Of a stretch of 36,577 nucleotides of DNA, positions 25,235 through 31,810 are shown in pieces (positions within the stretch are counted from its first letter, which is position 1; each line of letters starts with the position of its first letter). Origin of the DNA: an uncultured Prolixibacteraceae bacterium (GTDB lineage: Bacteria; Bacteroidota; Bacteroidia; Bacteroidales; Prolixibacteraceae); NCBI GenBank assembly GCA_903834475.1, contig CAILJH010000221.1:1-36577 (forward strand), in the 5' to 3' direction. The notes under the pieces are model-generated. The model searched no databases, was not told the DNA's origin, and saw nothing but the letters and a program-made list of their open reading frames with translations. Position numbers and translations under genes: made by a program.

Positions 25235-26344
25235 ATGCCTTATCCAAAATTAGACCGTGATCAGCTTGATGTCAAGAAATTGAGCGTGCGAAAGAATAAA
25301 GTCTATATTGAAAAAGATCAGGTTCCGATTACTCAGAAACCGGCTCATCTTTCTGAACTGGGTCAGCAGCTGATCGAAAAAACAGCGGATCGTATCCGGT
25401 TGGCCAGAAACAAAAAGAAATCAGTGATGCTTACCTTTGGTGCCCATACCATAAAAAACGGCATGGCTCCAACCCTGATTGCCTTGATGGAAGAAGGTTG
25501 GGTAACTCATCTTTCGACCAACGGCGCCGGAATTATTCACGACTGGGAGTTTTCATTTCAGGGAAAATCGAGCGAAGATGTCCGGGAAAATGTGGAACTC
25601 GGGCAGTTTGGAATCTGGGACAGTACCGGTTTCTATATCAATCTGGCGCTGATTGTTGGTGCTTACGAAGGATTAGGATATGGAGAGTCGGTCGGAAAAA
25701 TGATTTCGCTGGAAGGTCTGCAAATTCCTGAACTTTCAGGATTGCAGCTTGAAGCCATTCAAAATATTAAAACAAATCCTGAACTTGCAGCTGCAGCAAT
25801 TGATCTGGCCGGAGTGATTCAGAAATTCAAGTTGCAGGCTGGTTTTATGAGCATTCCTCATCCCTTCAAGAAATATTCGGTTCAGGCAAGTGCTTACGAG
25901 TTGGGAATTCCGTTTACTGGTCATCCAATGTTTGGCCATGATATCATTTACAATCATCCGATGAACCATGGAGCTGCCATTGGCCGGGTAGCACAGAATG
26001 ATTTCCTGAGTTTCGCCAAAAGTGTCAGCAATCTCGACTTTGGAGTGTATATGTCGATTGGCTCGGCAGTCATGTCGCCCATGATTTTTGAAAAAGCCCT
26101 GTCGATGTCTCAAAATCTGATCATTCAGAAAGGCGGTCATATTGATAATCATTATATGCTGATTGTCGATCTGGCTAAATCAGACTGGGATTGGAACACG
26201 AATGGCGAGCCACCGATGGATAATCCGGCCTATTACCTGCGATATTGCAAGACGTTTAACCGGATGGGCGGCGAAATGCACTATCTTACAGCCGATAACC
26301 GAGACTTCTTGCTGGCTATCTATCAGGAATTGGCTGGGAAATGA
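25235..26344 (+). CDS. Deoxyhypusine-synthase-fold protein lacking the catalytic lysine
   Basis: The 369-aa product aligns by eye with deoxyhypusine synthase (DHS), an NAD-dependent enzyme. 'HTIKNGMAPTLIALMEEG' and 'THLSTNGAGIIHD' (T95-D103) match the DHS nucleotide-binding strand 'TTAGGVEED'. 'LGIPFTGHPMFGHDIIYNH' matches '[20 protein letters not shown]'. The following 'GVYMSIGSAVMSP' sits where DHS has 'GMIILGGGVVKHH'. The lysine that forms the enzyme intermediate is therefore Ser281 here. Bacteria generally lack the eIF5A target, so this is very unlikely to make hypusine. An NAD-dependent reaction on a small molecule is more plausible. It lies 113 bp after the PfkB-HAD fusion and 235 bp before an AGE epimerase. 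Annotation pipelines may call it 'deoxyhypusine synthase', which would mislead. Confidence 0.75.
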   Translation: MPYPKLDRDQLDVKKLSVRKNKVYIEKDQVPITQKPAHLSELGQQLIEKTADRIRLARNKKKSVMLTFGAHTIKNGMAPTLIALMEEGWVTHLSTNGAGIIHDWEFSFQGKSSEDVRENVELGQFGIWDSTGFYINLALIVGAYEGLGYGESVGKMISLEGLQIPELSGLQLEAIQNIKTNPELAAAAIDLAGVIQKFKLQAGFMSIPHPFKKYSVQASAYELGIPFTGHPMFGHDIIYNHPMNHGAAIGRVAQNDFLSFAKSVSNLDFGVYMSIGSAVMSPMIFEKALSMSQNLIIQKGGHIDNHYMLIVDLAKSDWDWNTNGEPPMDNPAYYLRYCKTFNRMGGEMHYLTADNRDFLLAIYQELAGK

Positions 26345-26408
26345 TATTTTTAATTTAAACAAATAAGTTATTGAAGAATTTTCTAAACAGAACTATCCAA
26401 GAATTCAG

Positions 26409-26508
26409 AGACCCTGAAACCCAGCCTGCCGGCTGGCAGGAAGTTCAGGGTGACTTGTTCAAGATGGTCCACCAATGCACGGAGCGTCATGCTGAACTTG
26501 TTTCAGCA
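26409..26508. repeat. REP-like palindromic intergenic repeat ('HAELVSAS' type)
   Basis: The left part pairs ACCCTGAAAC with GTTCAGGGT-like bases (26411-26453) around an inserted GCCTGCCGGCTGGCAGGA hairpin. The right part contains GTCATGCTGAACTTGTTTCAG (26486-26506). Its core CTGAACTTGTTTCAG is identical to both cores of the element at 29795. A translated frame through it reads 'RHAELVSAS', a hallmark of spurious genes over this repeat, so I call no gene here. Confidence 0.65.
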
Positions 26509-26579
26509 TCTACAACTTGGTTTACTGATGAGAACTGGAAAAATAATAAATTCGAAAAGTAATACCTAACTTACAGAAT

Positions 26580-27851
26580 ATGAATAAAAATAACCTTGCA
26601 ATTTTAAAAACCGAGGCCGAAATCCATTTGGTTAATGAGCTTTTGCCATTCTGGACCACCCGGATGATTGACAAAATCAACGGTGGTTTTATCACCCATT
26701 TCGATAAAGATGGAAATGATACGGGTGAAGATGAAAAGTCGCTGATTGCCCAAACCCGCTGCCTTTACACCATTTCCTCAGCTCATCGTGCCGGATATGG
26801 CGACGGAAAATATGCAGCAATGGCCAAACATGGCGCTGATTTTCTGATCGACAAAATGTGGGACAAGGAATTCGGTGGCTTTTACTGGATGATGGACCGG
26901 AAAGGAAATGTAAAAATCGATCAGAAGATCATTTACGGACATAGTTTTGCTATCTATTCGCTGAGTGAATATACTCTGGCAACCGGCGATCAGCGTGGAA
27001 TCGAATATGCTGAAAAGGTTTTTGATCTGCTTCAAAAATACTGTGCAGATACCATGTATGGCGGCTACTGGGAAATGTTTCAACGCGATTGGACTCTCTG
27101 CGGACCTGGCAGCCAGGGAGGCGACCGGAAAACACTGGATGTTCACATGCACCTGATGGAAGCCTACACCACGCTTTACGAGGCAACAGGTAAAGATGTC
27201 CATCGCCGGAAATTGCTGGAAGACATCGATTTGCTCATCAATCGCATCATTCATCCGGTTTACAAAACAGGTATTCCACAGTTTTTTAAGGATTGGACGG
27301 TTGCTCCGCAAATCAAGTTTGACATCATCTGGGGCTGGGATCGTTTTTCGGAGGAAGGACAGAAAGGCAATGCGACCGATAACACCTGTTACGGGCACAA
27401 TGCTGAATTTGCCTGGTTGTTGATTCATGCGCTGCATATCCTGAAAATCGATCCGATGAACTATTCGGATTTATTCCGGATTATTTTCGAACACACGGTA
27501 AATAATGGAATTGATTGGGAATTTGGCGGTGTGTTTGTGGAAGGTCCTCATTCCGGTGGTGTTTATGACAAGGAAAAGGAATTCTGGCAACAGGCTGAAG
27601 TCCTGATTGGACTGCTTGATGGAGTCATTCTGTTTGGTGACGAAAAATACATGACTGCTTACGAAAATGTCCATCGGTTTGTACTCGACAAAGTGGTGAA
27701 TAAGGGAGTCGGGGAGTGGTATCCACTGCTTTCGCGCAAAGGTGAACCCATCTGGACACACATGGGGCATTCCTGGAAGATCAATTATCATACGGTCCGG
27801 GCAATGATTCAAAGTATTCAGCGAATAGATATTTTGGCTAAACTTGAATAA
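26580..27851 (+). CDS. AGE-family sugar 2-epimerase (cellobiose/mannose 2-epimerase-like)
   Basis: Members of the N-acylglucosamine 2-epimerase superfamily interconvert gluco- and manno-configured sugars without phosphorylation. This 423-aa protein has the expected (alpha/alpha)6-barrel motifs: 'LIAQTRCLYTISSAHRAG', 'WDKEFGGFYWMMD', 'IYGHSFAIYSLSEY', 'LDVHMHLMEAYTTLYE', 'CYGHNAEFAWLL' with His273, and 'HMGHSWKINYHTVRAM' with His397 and His404. The histidines in the last two motifs correspond to the catalytic pair in cellobiose 2-epimerases. There is no signal peptide, so it acts in the cytoplasm. In this locus it could convert mannose to glucose, or a beta-mannosyl disaccharide to its glucose-ended form. 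Sequence alone does not separate these. A symporter gene follows after 291 bp of repeats. Confidence 0.88.
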   Translation: MNKNNLAILKTEAEIHLVNELLPFWTTRMIDKINGGFITHFDKDGNDTGEDEKSLIAQTRCLYTISSAHRAGYGDGKYAAMAKHGADFLIDKMWDKEFGGFYWMMDRKGNVKIDQKIIYGHSFAIYSLSEYTLATGDQRGIEYAEKVFDLLQKYCADTMYGGYWEMFQRDWTLCGPGSQGGDRKTLDVHMHLMEAYTTLYEATGKDVHRRKLLEDIDLLINRIIHPVYKTGIPQFFKDWTVAPQIKFDIIWGWDRFSEEGQKGNATDNTCYGHNAEFAWLLIHALHILKIDPMNYSDLFRIIFEHTVNNGIDWEFGGVFVEGPHSGGVYDKEKEFWQQAEVLIGLLDGVILFGDEKYMTAYENVHRFVLDKVVNKGVGEWYPLLSRKGEPIWTHMGHSWKINYHTVRAMIQSIQRIDILAKLE

Positions 27852-27868
27852 AACTAAATTCACAGGGT

Positions 27869-28106
27869 CACAGGGTTCCGTTTCACTCTACCCTGTGCTG
27901 TTACAGGTCGTCCCTACAGGACTATTTTAGGGGCAAAGCCCCGAAATGTATAAGCATAGGACGGAATGAAATGGAGTCCTATGAATTATTATCCACAGGG
28001 TTCCGTTTCACTCTACCCGGTGCTATTACAAGTTGTCCCTTCAGGACTAAAAGGTGCAACGCACCGAAATGTAAAAGCATAGGATGAAGTGAAACGAAAT
28101 CCTATG
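27869..28106. repeat. Tandem duplicate of a 125-bp repeat with two hairpins per unit
   Basis: Two units (27869-27983 and 27994-28106) share 'CACAGGGTTCCGTTTCACTC' at their left ends and fill most of the 291-bp gap before the symporter. Each contains a 5-bp stem with a 3-nt loop, GGGGC-AAA-GCCCC (27930-27942) and GGTGC-AAC-GCACC (28053-28065), followed by 'CGAAATGTA'. Each ends with an 8-bp stem, CATAGGAC/GTCCTATG in unit 1 and CATAGGAT/ATCCTATG in unit 2. Both stems keep pairing through compensatory changes. No gene is seen. Confidence 0.75.
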
Positions 28107-28142
28107 TTGCTTGAAAAAATGATTAAAACTAACTAACATACA

Positions 28143-29756
28143 ATGAGTTTATCTCTAACTTTTCTGGACTGGATTGTTCTGACCGTAGTCATGGGTGGAA
28201 GCCTTTCATTTGGATTATACATGGCCTGGCTCAAAAAGGCTGGCCATAGCAGTGTCAATTTCTTTCTGGGTGGAAGATCAATCAAATGGCCAATTGTCGG
28301 TGCTTCGCTTTTTGCAACAAACATTGGTGCTGAGCATTTGGTTGGATTATCCGGAGATTCCTATCGTTACGGACTTTCAGCCGGTTCAGTTGAATTGACC
28401 TGTGCCATAACCCTTGGTTTTGCATGCGCCATACTGTTCCCGCATTACATGAAAAATAAGATTTACACTATTCCTGAATTTCTGGAAATACGGTATAACC
28501 GGCGTGCCCGGACATTTTTTTCAGGATTGATGCTGATTATTAGCGTCATGACGAAACTTGCTTTTACCTTGTTCGCCGGTGCTCTGGTTTTGAATAGTAT
28601 TCTGGGTTGGAACGTGATGACCACAGTTTTTATCATCGGAATGGCAGTGGCAATATTCACCATTATTGGCGGATTTACTGCAGTAGCTTATTCCGATGCG
28701 ATTCAGGTCATCATCATGATTGGTGGTTCAGCTATCATGTTATTTATTGGACTGGATAAAGTGGGTGGTTGGGACGGTCTGATGACCAAAGTTCCTGAAA
28801 TGATGAAAATTGGCAAACCTTATGACGATCCGGTTTATCCATTCTGGGGAATTCTGGCTACCGCTTTTTACGCCGGAATATTTTACTGGGGAATTGATCA
28901 GGTCAATGTTCAGCGCACTCTTGCTGCACCCGATTTGAAGAATGCACGCTGGGGTTCGATGTTTGCGGTTTTACTGAAACTTACGCCGATATTTATTTTC
29001 GCATTGCCGGGTGTAATTGCGTTTGCTTTGTTTCCAAACGAATTGCAGGGTGATGAAACCAAACAAACTTTTGTCCTTCTGCTGAATAAACTTTTGCCCA
29101 GTGGCTTACGCGGATTGTTGCTGGCCTCATTAATGGCCGCCCTCGTAACTTCATTGATTGCGGTTCTAAACTCCGTTTCAACACTCGTTGTTCGCGACTT
29201 TGTGGTGGAGTTTCGTCCGGATATTCCTGAAAAGAAACAGGTGAAACTGGGCCGGTACATTATTCTGCTCGTAACTTTCCTCGGAATAGGCGCGGCCTAT
29301 CTCGTTTATAAGAACGAGGAAGGATTGTACAAATACCTGCAAACCATCACGGCATATCTGGTGATTCCGGTTTTTCCGGCCATCTTCTTCGGCATTGTCA
29401 GTAAAAAGGTCACTCTGAAAGGCGCTGCCGTCTCTGTTCTGGTAGGAATTGCACTGGCTACCATTTTTGTAATCGATCAATTATTAGGGCCAAATGCAGG
29501 TAAGGAATTATTCCCGTTCCTGCATCATCCGTTGACACTGAACTTCGGTTACCGCGGACTATGGGCCGAAATACTGATCACAGGTATTCTATTTGCAGTT
29601 TCAGCATTTACTGTAAAAACTGCTCCTGAAAAGTTGGCTCAAACAACCATTAATTTTGAGAAACGAATTACCAAATTTGAAGGAATTACAGATTGGCGCC
29701 TGCACCTGGGAATACTTTCGTTGATTACCCTGGCGCTGTATATCTGGTTGTATTAA
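28143..29756 (+). CDS. SGLT-type sodium/solute symporter (SSS family)
   Basis: The 537-aa product has about 13-14 hydrophobic segments and belongs to the sodium:solute symporter family. 'NFFLGGRSIKWPIVGASLFA' and 'NIGAEHLVGLSGDSYRYGL' are the characteristic segment 1-2 region of the sodium/glucose subgroup. 'YTIPEFLEIRYNRRARTFFS' matches the conserved loop after segment 2, 'TIIGGFTAVAYSDAIQVIIM' segment 5, and 'ASLMAALVTSLIAVLNSVST' the sodium-site segment 8. It should import a hexose or related compound with Na+. Placed directly after the AGE epimerase, it probably supplies that enzyme with its substrate. It gives the locus a second import route beside the MFS permease at 16674. Confidence 0.92.
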   Translation: MSLSLTFLDWIVLTVVMGGSLSFGLYMAWLKKAGHSSVNFFLGGRSIKWPIVGASLFATNIGAEHLVGLSGDSYRYGLSAGSVELTCAITLGFACAILFPHYMKNKIYTIPEFLEIRYNRRARTFFSGLMLIISVMTKLAFTLFAGALVLNSILGWNVMTTVFIIGMAVAIFTIIGGFTAVAYSDAIQVIIMIGGSAIMLFIGLDKVGGWDGLMTKVPEMMKIGKPYDDPVYPFWGILATAFYAGIFYWGIDQVNVQRTLAAPDLKNARWGSMFAVLLKLTPIFIFALPGVIAFALFPNELQGDETKQTFVLLLNKLLPSGLRGLLLASLMAALVTSLIAVLNSVSTLVVRDFVVEFRPDIPEKKQVKLGRYIILLVTFLGIGAAYLVYKNEEGLYKYLQTITAYLVIPVFPAIFFGIVSKKVTLKGAAVSVLVGIALATIFVIDQLLGPNAGKELFPFLHHPLTLNFGYRGLWAEILITGILFAVSAFTVKTAPEKLAQTTINFEKRITKFEGITDWRLHLGILSLITLALYIWLY

Positions 29757-29794
29757 TTTCATTTACTATGAGAACAGTAAAATCACTAAGTCCT

Positions 29795-29856
29795 GTCACC
29801 CTGAACTTGTTTCAGTGTCTCATAATTAAGGGATGCTGAAACAAGTTCAGCATGAC
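29795..29856. repeat. REP-like palindromic intergenic repeat ('HAELVSAS' type), second copy
   Basis: A 15-bp perfect core CTGAACTTGTTTCAG (29801-29815) is followed by its reverse complement CTGAAACAAGTTCAG (29836-29850), with outer GTCA and TGAC ends. The whole 62-nt element can form a long hairpin. It lies in the 159-bp gap between the symporter and the DUF1080 gene. It shares its core with the element at 26409. Confidence 0.8.
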
Positions 29857-29915
29857 GTTGCGTTTTTGTTTGATGAAATGACAATAGATTCTTAAACAAA
29901 TACAAACTATAAATC

Positions 29916-30521
29916 ATGAAAAAACTATCGTTTATTTTTATCGTTCTGATACTTATTGGCCTTTCAGAAACAAGTCAGGCAAAATCGAAATGGACCTCTC
30001 TGTTCAATGGTAAGGATCTGGCAGGATGGACTGTTCACGGGAAAGCTACCTGGTCGGTTCAGGATGGCGTTCTGGTTGGGATTGGTGGAATGGGGCACAT
30101 TTATACCGATGCCACTTGTTCCGATTTTGAATTGAAAGGAACTTTCCGAATTTCTTCTGATCCTGGTTCAAAAAGCAACAGCGGCGTTTATTTCCGGGCC
30201 AATCCACCGGCTGACAATATCGATGGTTTTCCACGTGGTTACGAAGCCCAGATTTGTCACAATCAGGATGCCTATACCGGCTGGCTTTGGAAACCCGGAA
30301 AACCCACGGGAAAAGCTACAGAACTGCTAACTAAAGATGGTGAATGGTTTGATTACCGGATTAAAATGGTTGGCAATCATATACAGTTCTGGATTAACGA
30401 CAAACCAGTGATGAGTTACGACGATACCGAATATAAATCGGGTCATTTTGCCATTCAGGGGCATAATCCGGGGATGAAGATCGAAGTTAAAGATTTGTAT
30501 TATCAGAATCTGGATAAGTAA
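29916..30521 (+). CDS. Secreted DUF1080 protein (3-keto-disaccharide hydrolase-like)
   Basis: The 201-aa product has a Sec signal peptide ('LSFIFIVLILIGLSETSQA') and a single DUF1080 beta-sandwich of the concanavalin-like fold. 'WTSLFNGKDLAGWTV' at the start, 'NSGVYFRAN', 'GYEAQICHNQD', 'WFDYRIKMVGNHIQFWIND' and 'GHFAIQGHNPGM' are the family hallmarks. Some DUF1080 members hydrolyse 3-keto-glycosides made by sugar 3-dehydrogenases, while others may bind carbohydrate. No sugar 3-dehydrogenase (GFO/IDH/MocA type) is visible in this window, so the 3-keto link is only a possibility. It is the last + strand gene before the toxin-antitoxin pair, and two hairpins follow it. Confidence 0.88.
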   Translation: MKKLSFIFIVLILIGLSETSQAKSKWTSLFNGKDLAGWTVHGKATWSVQDGVLVGIGGMGHIYTDATCSDFELKGTFRISSDPGSKSNSGVYFRANPPADNIDGFPRGYEAQICHNQDAYTGWLWKPGKPTGKATELLTKDGEWFDYRIKMVGNHIQFWINDKPVMSYDDTEYKSGHFAIQGHNPGMKIEVKDLYYQNLDK

Positions 30522-30587
30522 TTTTATTTGCGAAGATAGTTCCTGTAAAATCTTAACGTCTATGATATAATCCAATTTCATGATCCT

Positions 30588-30610
30588 TGTAAGTGAAATA
30601 TTCACTTACA
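30588..30610. terminator. Perfect 10-bp hairpin downstream of the DUF1080 gene
   Basis: TGTAAGTGAA (30588-30597) and TTCACTTACA (30601-30610) form a perfect 10-bp stem with a 3-nt ATA loop. It lies 66 nt after the DUF1080 stop and between two convergent genes. There is no clear poly-T tract after it, so it may act as a bidirectional transcript end or an RNA-stabilising hairpin. Confidence 0.45.
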
Positions 30611-30627
30611 GAGAATCACAGATGAAA

Positions 30628-30662
30628 ATTTTTCTCTTTTAAAATTCCAAAGAGAGAAAAAT
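30628..30662. terminator. A/T-rich hairpin between convergent genes, possible bidirectional terminator
   Basis: ATTTTTCTCT (30628-30637) pairs with AGAGAAAAAT (30653-30662) across a 15-nt loop. The flanks are T-rich on one strand and A-rich on the other. It lies 31 nt beyond the antitoxin stop codon, which is reached from the right, and 106 nt beyond the DUF1080 stop. Confidence 0.45.
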
Positions 30663-30693
30663 CTATATGCACAGTACGTAAAAATATTCGCAA

Positions 30694-31050
30694 TTATTTT
30701 TCAGTAACCTCGTAATTTTCTGAATCTTCGGCTACCTGATTGAATTTTGGAGTTTCTGGTGAGGTAAATTCTGTATTTTCGGCAGGTTTAATATCAATTA
30801 GCGATTTAAAATCGATGATCGGTGCTTTCCCAACAGCCAAAGCAAGTTCGATCAGTTTTTTTAGTGTGTAGTTAAACTCTCCCTTCATTATTTGCGATAC
30901 ATACCCTTTTGATACACCGAGTTGTTCAGCAAACTGATTTTGTGTCAAGTTATTATCTTTTAAATAGGAAGTGACCTGGCGGAAGATCTGATTTTGAATG
31001 GTTTCCAGCCAGTACTCTGGTCTGTTAGCTAATTCTTCACGTTTAAGCAT
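30694..31050 (-). CDS. XRE-family helix-turn-helix antitoxin
   Basis: The 118-aa product has a single XRE/Cro helix-turn-helix at about residues 32-66: 'NNLTQNQFAEQLGVSKGYVS' with the recognition helix 'SKGYVSQIMKG', then 'TLKKLIELALAVGKAP'. The C-terminal tail (about 85-118) is acidic and Pro/Glu-rich, suitable for wrapping and neutralising a toxin. It follows the toxin gene with an 11-nt gap, the toxin-first order of HigBA-type systems. It probably represses its own operon through the palindrome at 31453-31464, just upstream of the toxin gene. The pair is transcribed opposite to all other genes in the window. Confidence 0.85.
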   Translation of the reverse strand: MLKREELANRPEYWLETIQNQIFRQVTSYLKDNNLTQNQFAEQLGVSKGYVSQIMKGEFNYTLKKLIELALAVGKAPIIDFKSLIDIKPAENTEFTSPETPKFNQVAEDSENYEVTEK

Positions 31051-31061
31051 TGTGTTTTATT

Positions 31062-31445
31062 TTAACGATTGAAAAAGTCCTTCTTTATACGGCGAAAACG
31101 GTTAATATCTTTCTGTTGAGATGTCTTTTTCCCACCACAAACAATTATCCTTCCGGTTTTATCTTCGTGGAACATGTAAACGCGCAAATGCCTGGTTTTT
31201 ATTTCGTATTCCTTTATCAATTCCTTCTTTGGCGTGATATTCCTGAATTTCTCCTTTGGCAACAATTTACCATCAGAAATTTCATGTAACCGGGTTTGAA
31301 TCGTAACTAATTCAGAAGAATACGAACCTTCAGTCTCAATTTGTCTTTCAAACTCATCATATTCGCATCGTTCGTTCACCACTAACTTGAATATTTTGAG
31401 CCGACCGGTAAATTCTTCAAGGTAATGTAGTGCAAATGTAATCAT
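31062..31445 (-). CDS. RelE/HigB-type toxin of a type II toxin-antitoxin system
   Basis: The 127-aa product has the RelE/ParE-superfamily C-terminal strand pattern: 'YEIKTRHLRVYMFHEDKTGR', then 'IIVCGGKKTSQQKDINRF' and a basic end 'RRIKKDFFNR'. Family members with this pattern cleave mRNA on the ribosome or act as related endoribonucleases. The N-terminal half is helical and charged, as in HigB- and Gp49-like toxins. It is the first gene of the two-gene - strand operon. Toxin activity is inferred from family resemblance and the adjacent XRE gene. Catalytic residues in this family vary and cannot be assigned with certainty. Confidence 0.82.
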   Translation of the reverse strand: MITFALHYLEEFTGRLKIFKLVVNERCEYDEFERQIETEGSYSSELVTIQTRLHEISDGKLLPKEKFRNITPKKELIKEYEIKTRHLRVYMFHEDKTGRIIVCGGKKTSQQKDINRFRRIKKDFFNR

Positions 31446-31452
31446 TTAAGTT

Positions 31453-31464
31453 TAGTTATAACTA
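31453..31464. promoter_or_regulatory. 12-bp perfect palindrome upstream of the toxin-antitoxin operon, candidate operator
   Basis: TAGTTATAACTA is a perfect 12-bp palindrome located 7 nt before the toxin start codon on the - strand. Toxin-antitoxin operons are usually autorepressed by the antitoxin's helix-turn-helix at such sites. The position would block the promoter or start region. Confidence 0.45.
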
Positions 31465-31810
31465 TACATTTCAATTTTTAATACTATTTTGAAAGCTAAA
31501 GTTACATAAAAGGTTCAATTTTTCGTCAATAAAATTGGATTTGCCACCCACTCTGACCATGGCTTTACCATTATAAATACTTAAGGAACAGGGAATTTTC
31601 ATGGATTGCTCCAAGCCATTAAACTTAAGTATCCTATTGTTTCAGCCTTTCAGCACTATTTGGTGGGGGCTATGTTTAAGATAAATAATTTTAACTCAAT
31701 TTTCAATTGTATCGTTTTTTGATCGGGAATTTGGTTAAAAAACGATGCAATTTGAATAAAATAGGCGAAGTCGAAGTTTTAAAGTTTCGGTTTCTTTGTT
31801 TAGGTGACCA
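31465..31810. other. AT-rich divergent intergenic region
   Basis: The 365-bp gap from 31446 separates the - strand toxin operon from the + strand propeller gene, so it should hold both promoters. I see no open frame with recognisable coding content. It includes the strong inverted repeat at 31704-31753 and a TTTCTTTG (31791-31798), seven of eight bases matching TAnnTTTG but only 12 nt before the gene start. Confidence 0.5.
31704..31753. promoter_or_regulatory. Long inverted repeat upstream of the second propeller gene
   Basis: Left arm AATTGTATCGTTTTTT (31705-31720) and right arm AAAAAACGATGCAATT (31737-31752) pair over 16 bp with a single mismatch, which would be a G-U wobble in RNA. The loop is 16 nt. 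It ends 58 nt before the gene start, fitting an operator or leader structure. As RNA it could also act as a terminator-like stem with a U-rich arm. Confidence 0.5.

Noticed and set aside
26371-26562. Open frame of 63 codons before the AGE epimerase
   Set aside because: It runs through a REP-like palindrome and contains the 'RHAELVSAS' string typical of spurious translation of that repeat.
26778-27437. Long antisense open frame (219 codons) inside the AGE epimerase
   Set aside because: It lies wholly within a well-supported gene, has no recognisable family features and reflects codon bias.
27869-28106. CRISPR array
   Set aside because: Only two units of about 115 bp with internal hairpins and no unique spacers; it is a tandem repeat. 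No array-like spacing was seen elsewhere.
31050-31289. Open frame of 79 codons on the + strand over the toxin gene
   Set aside because: It is antisense to a RelE-type toxin with a proper antitoxin partner; the translated sequence shows no family features.
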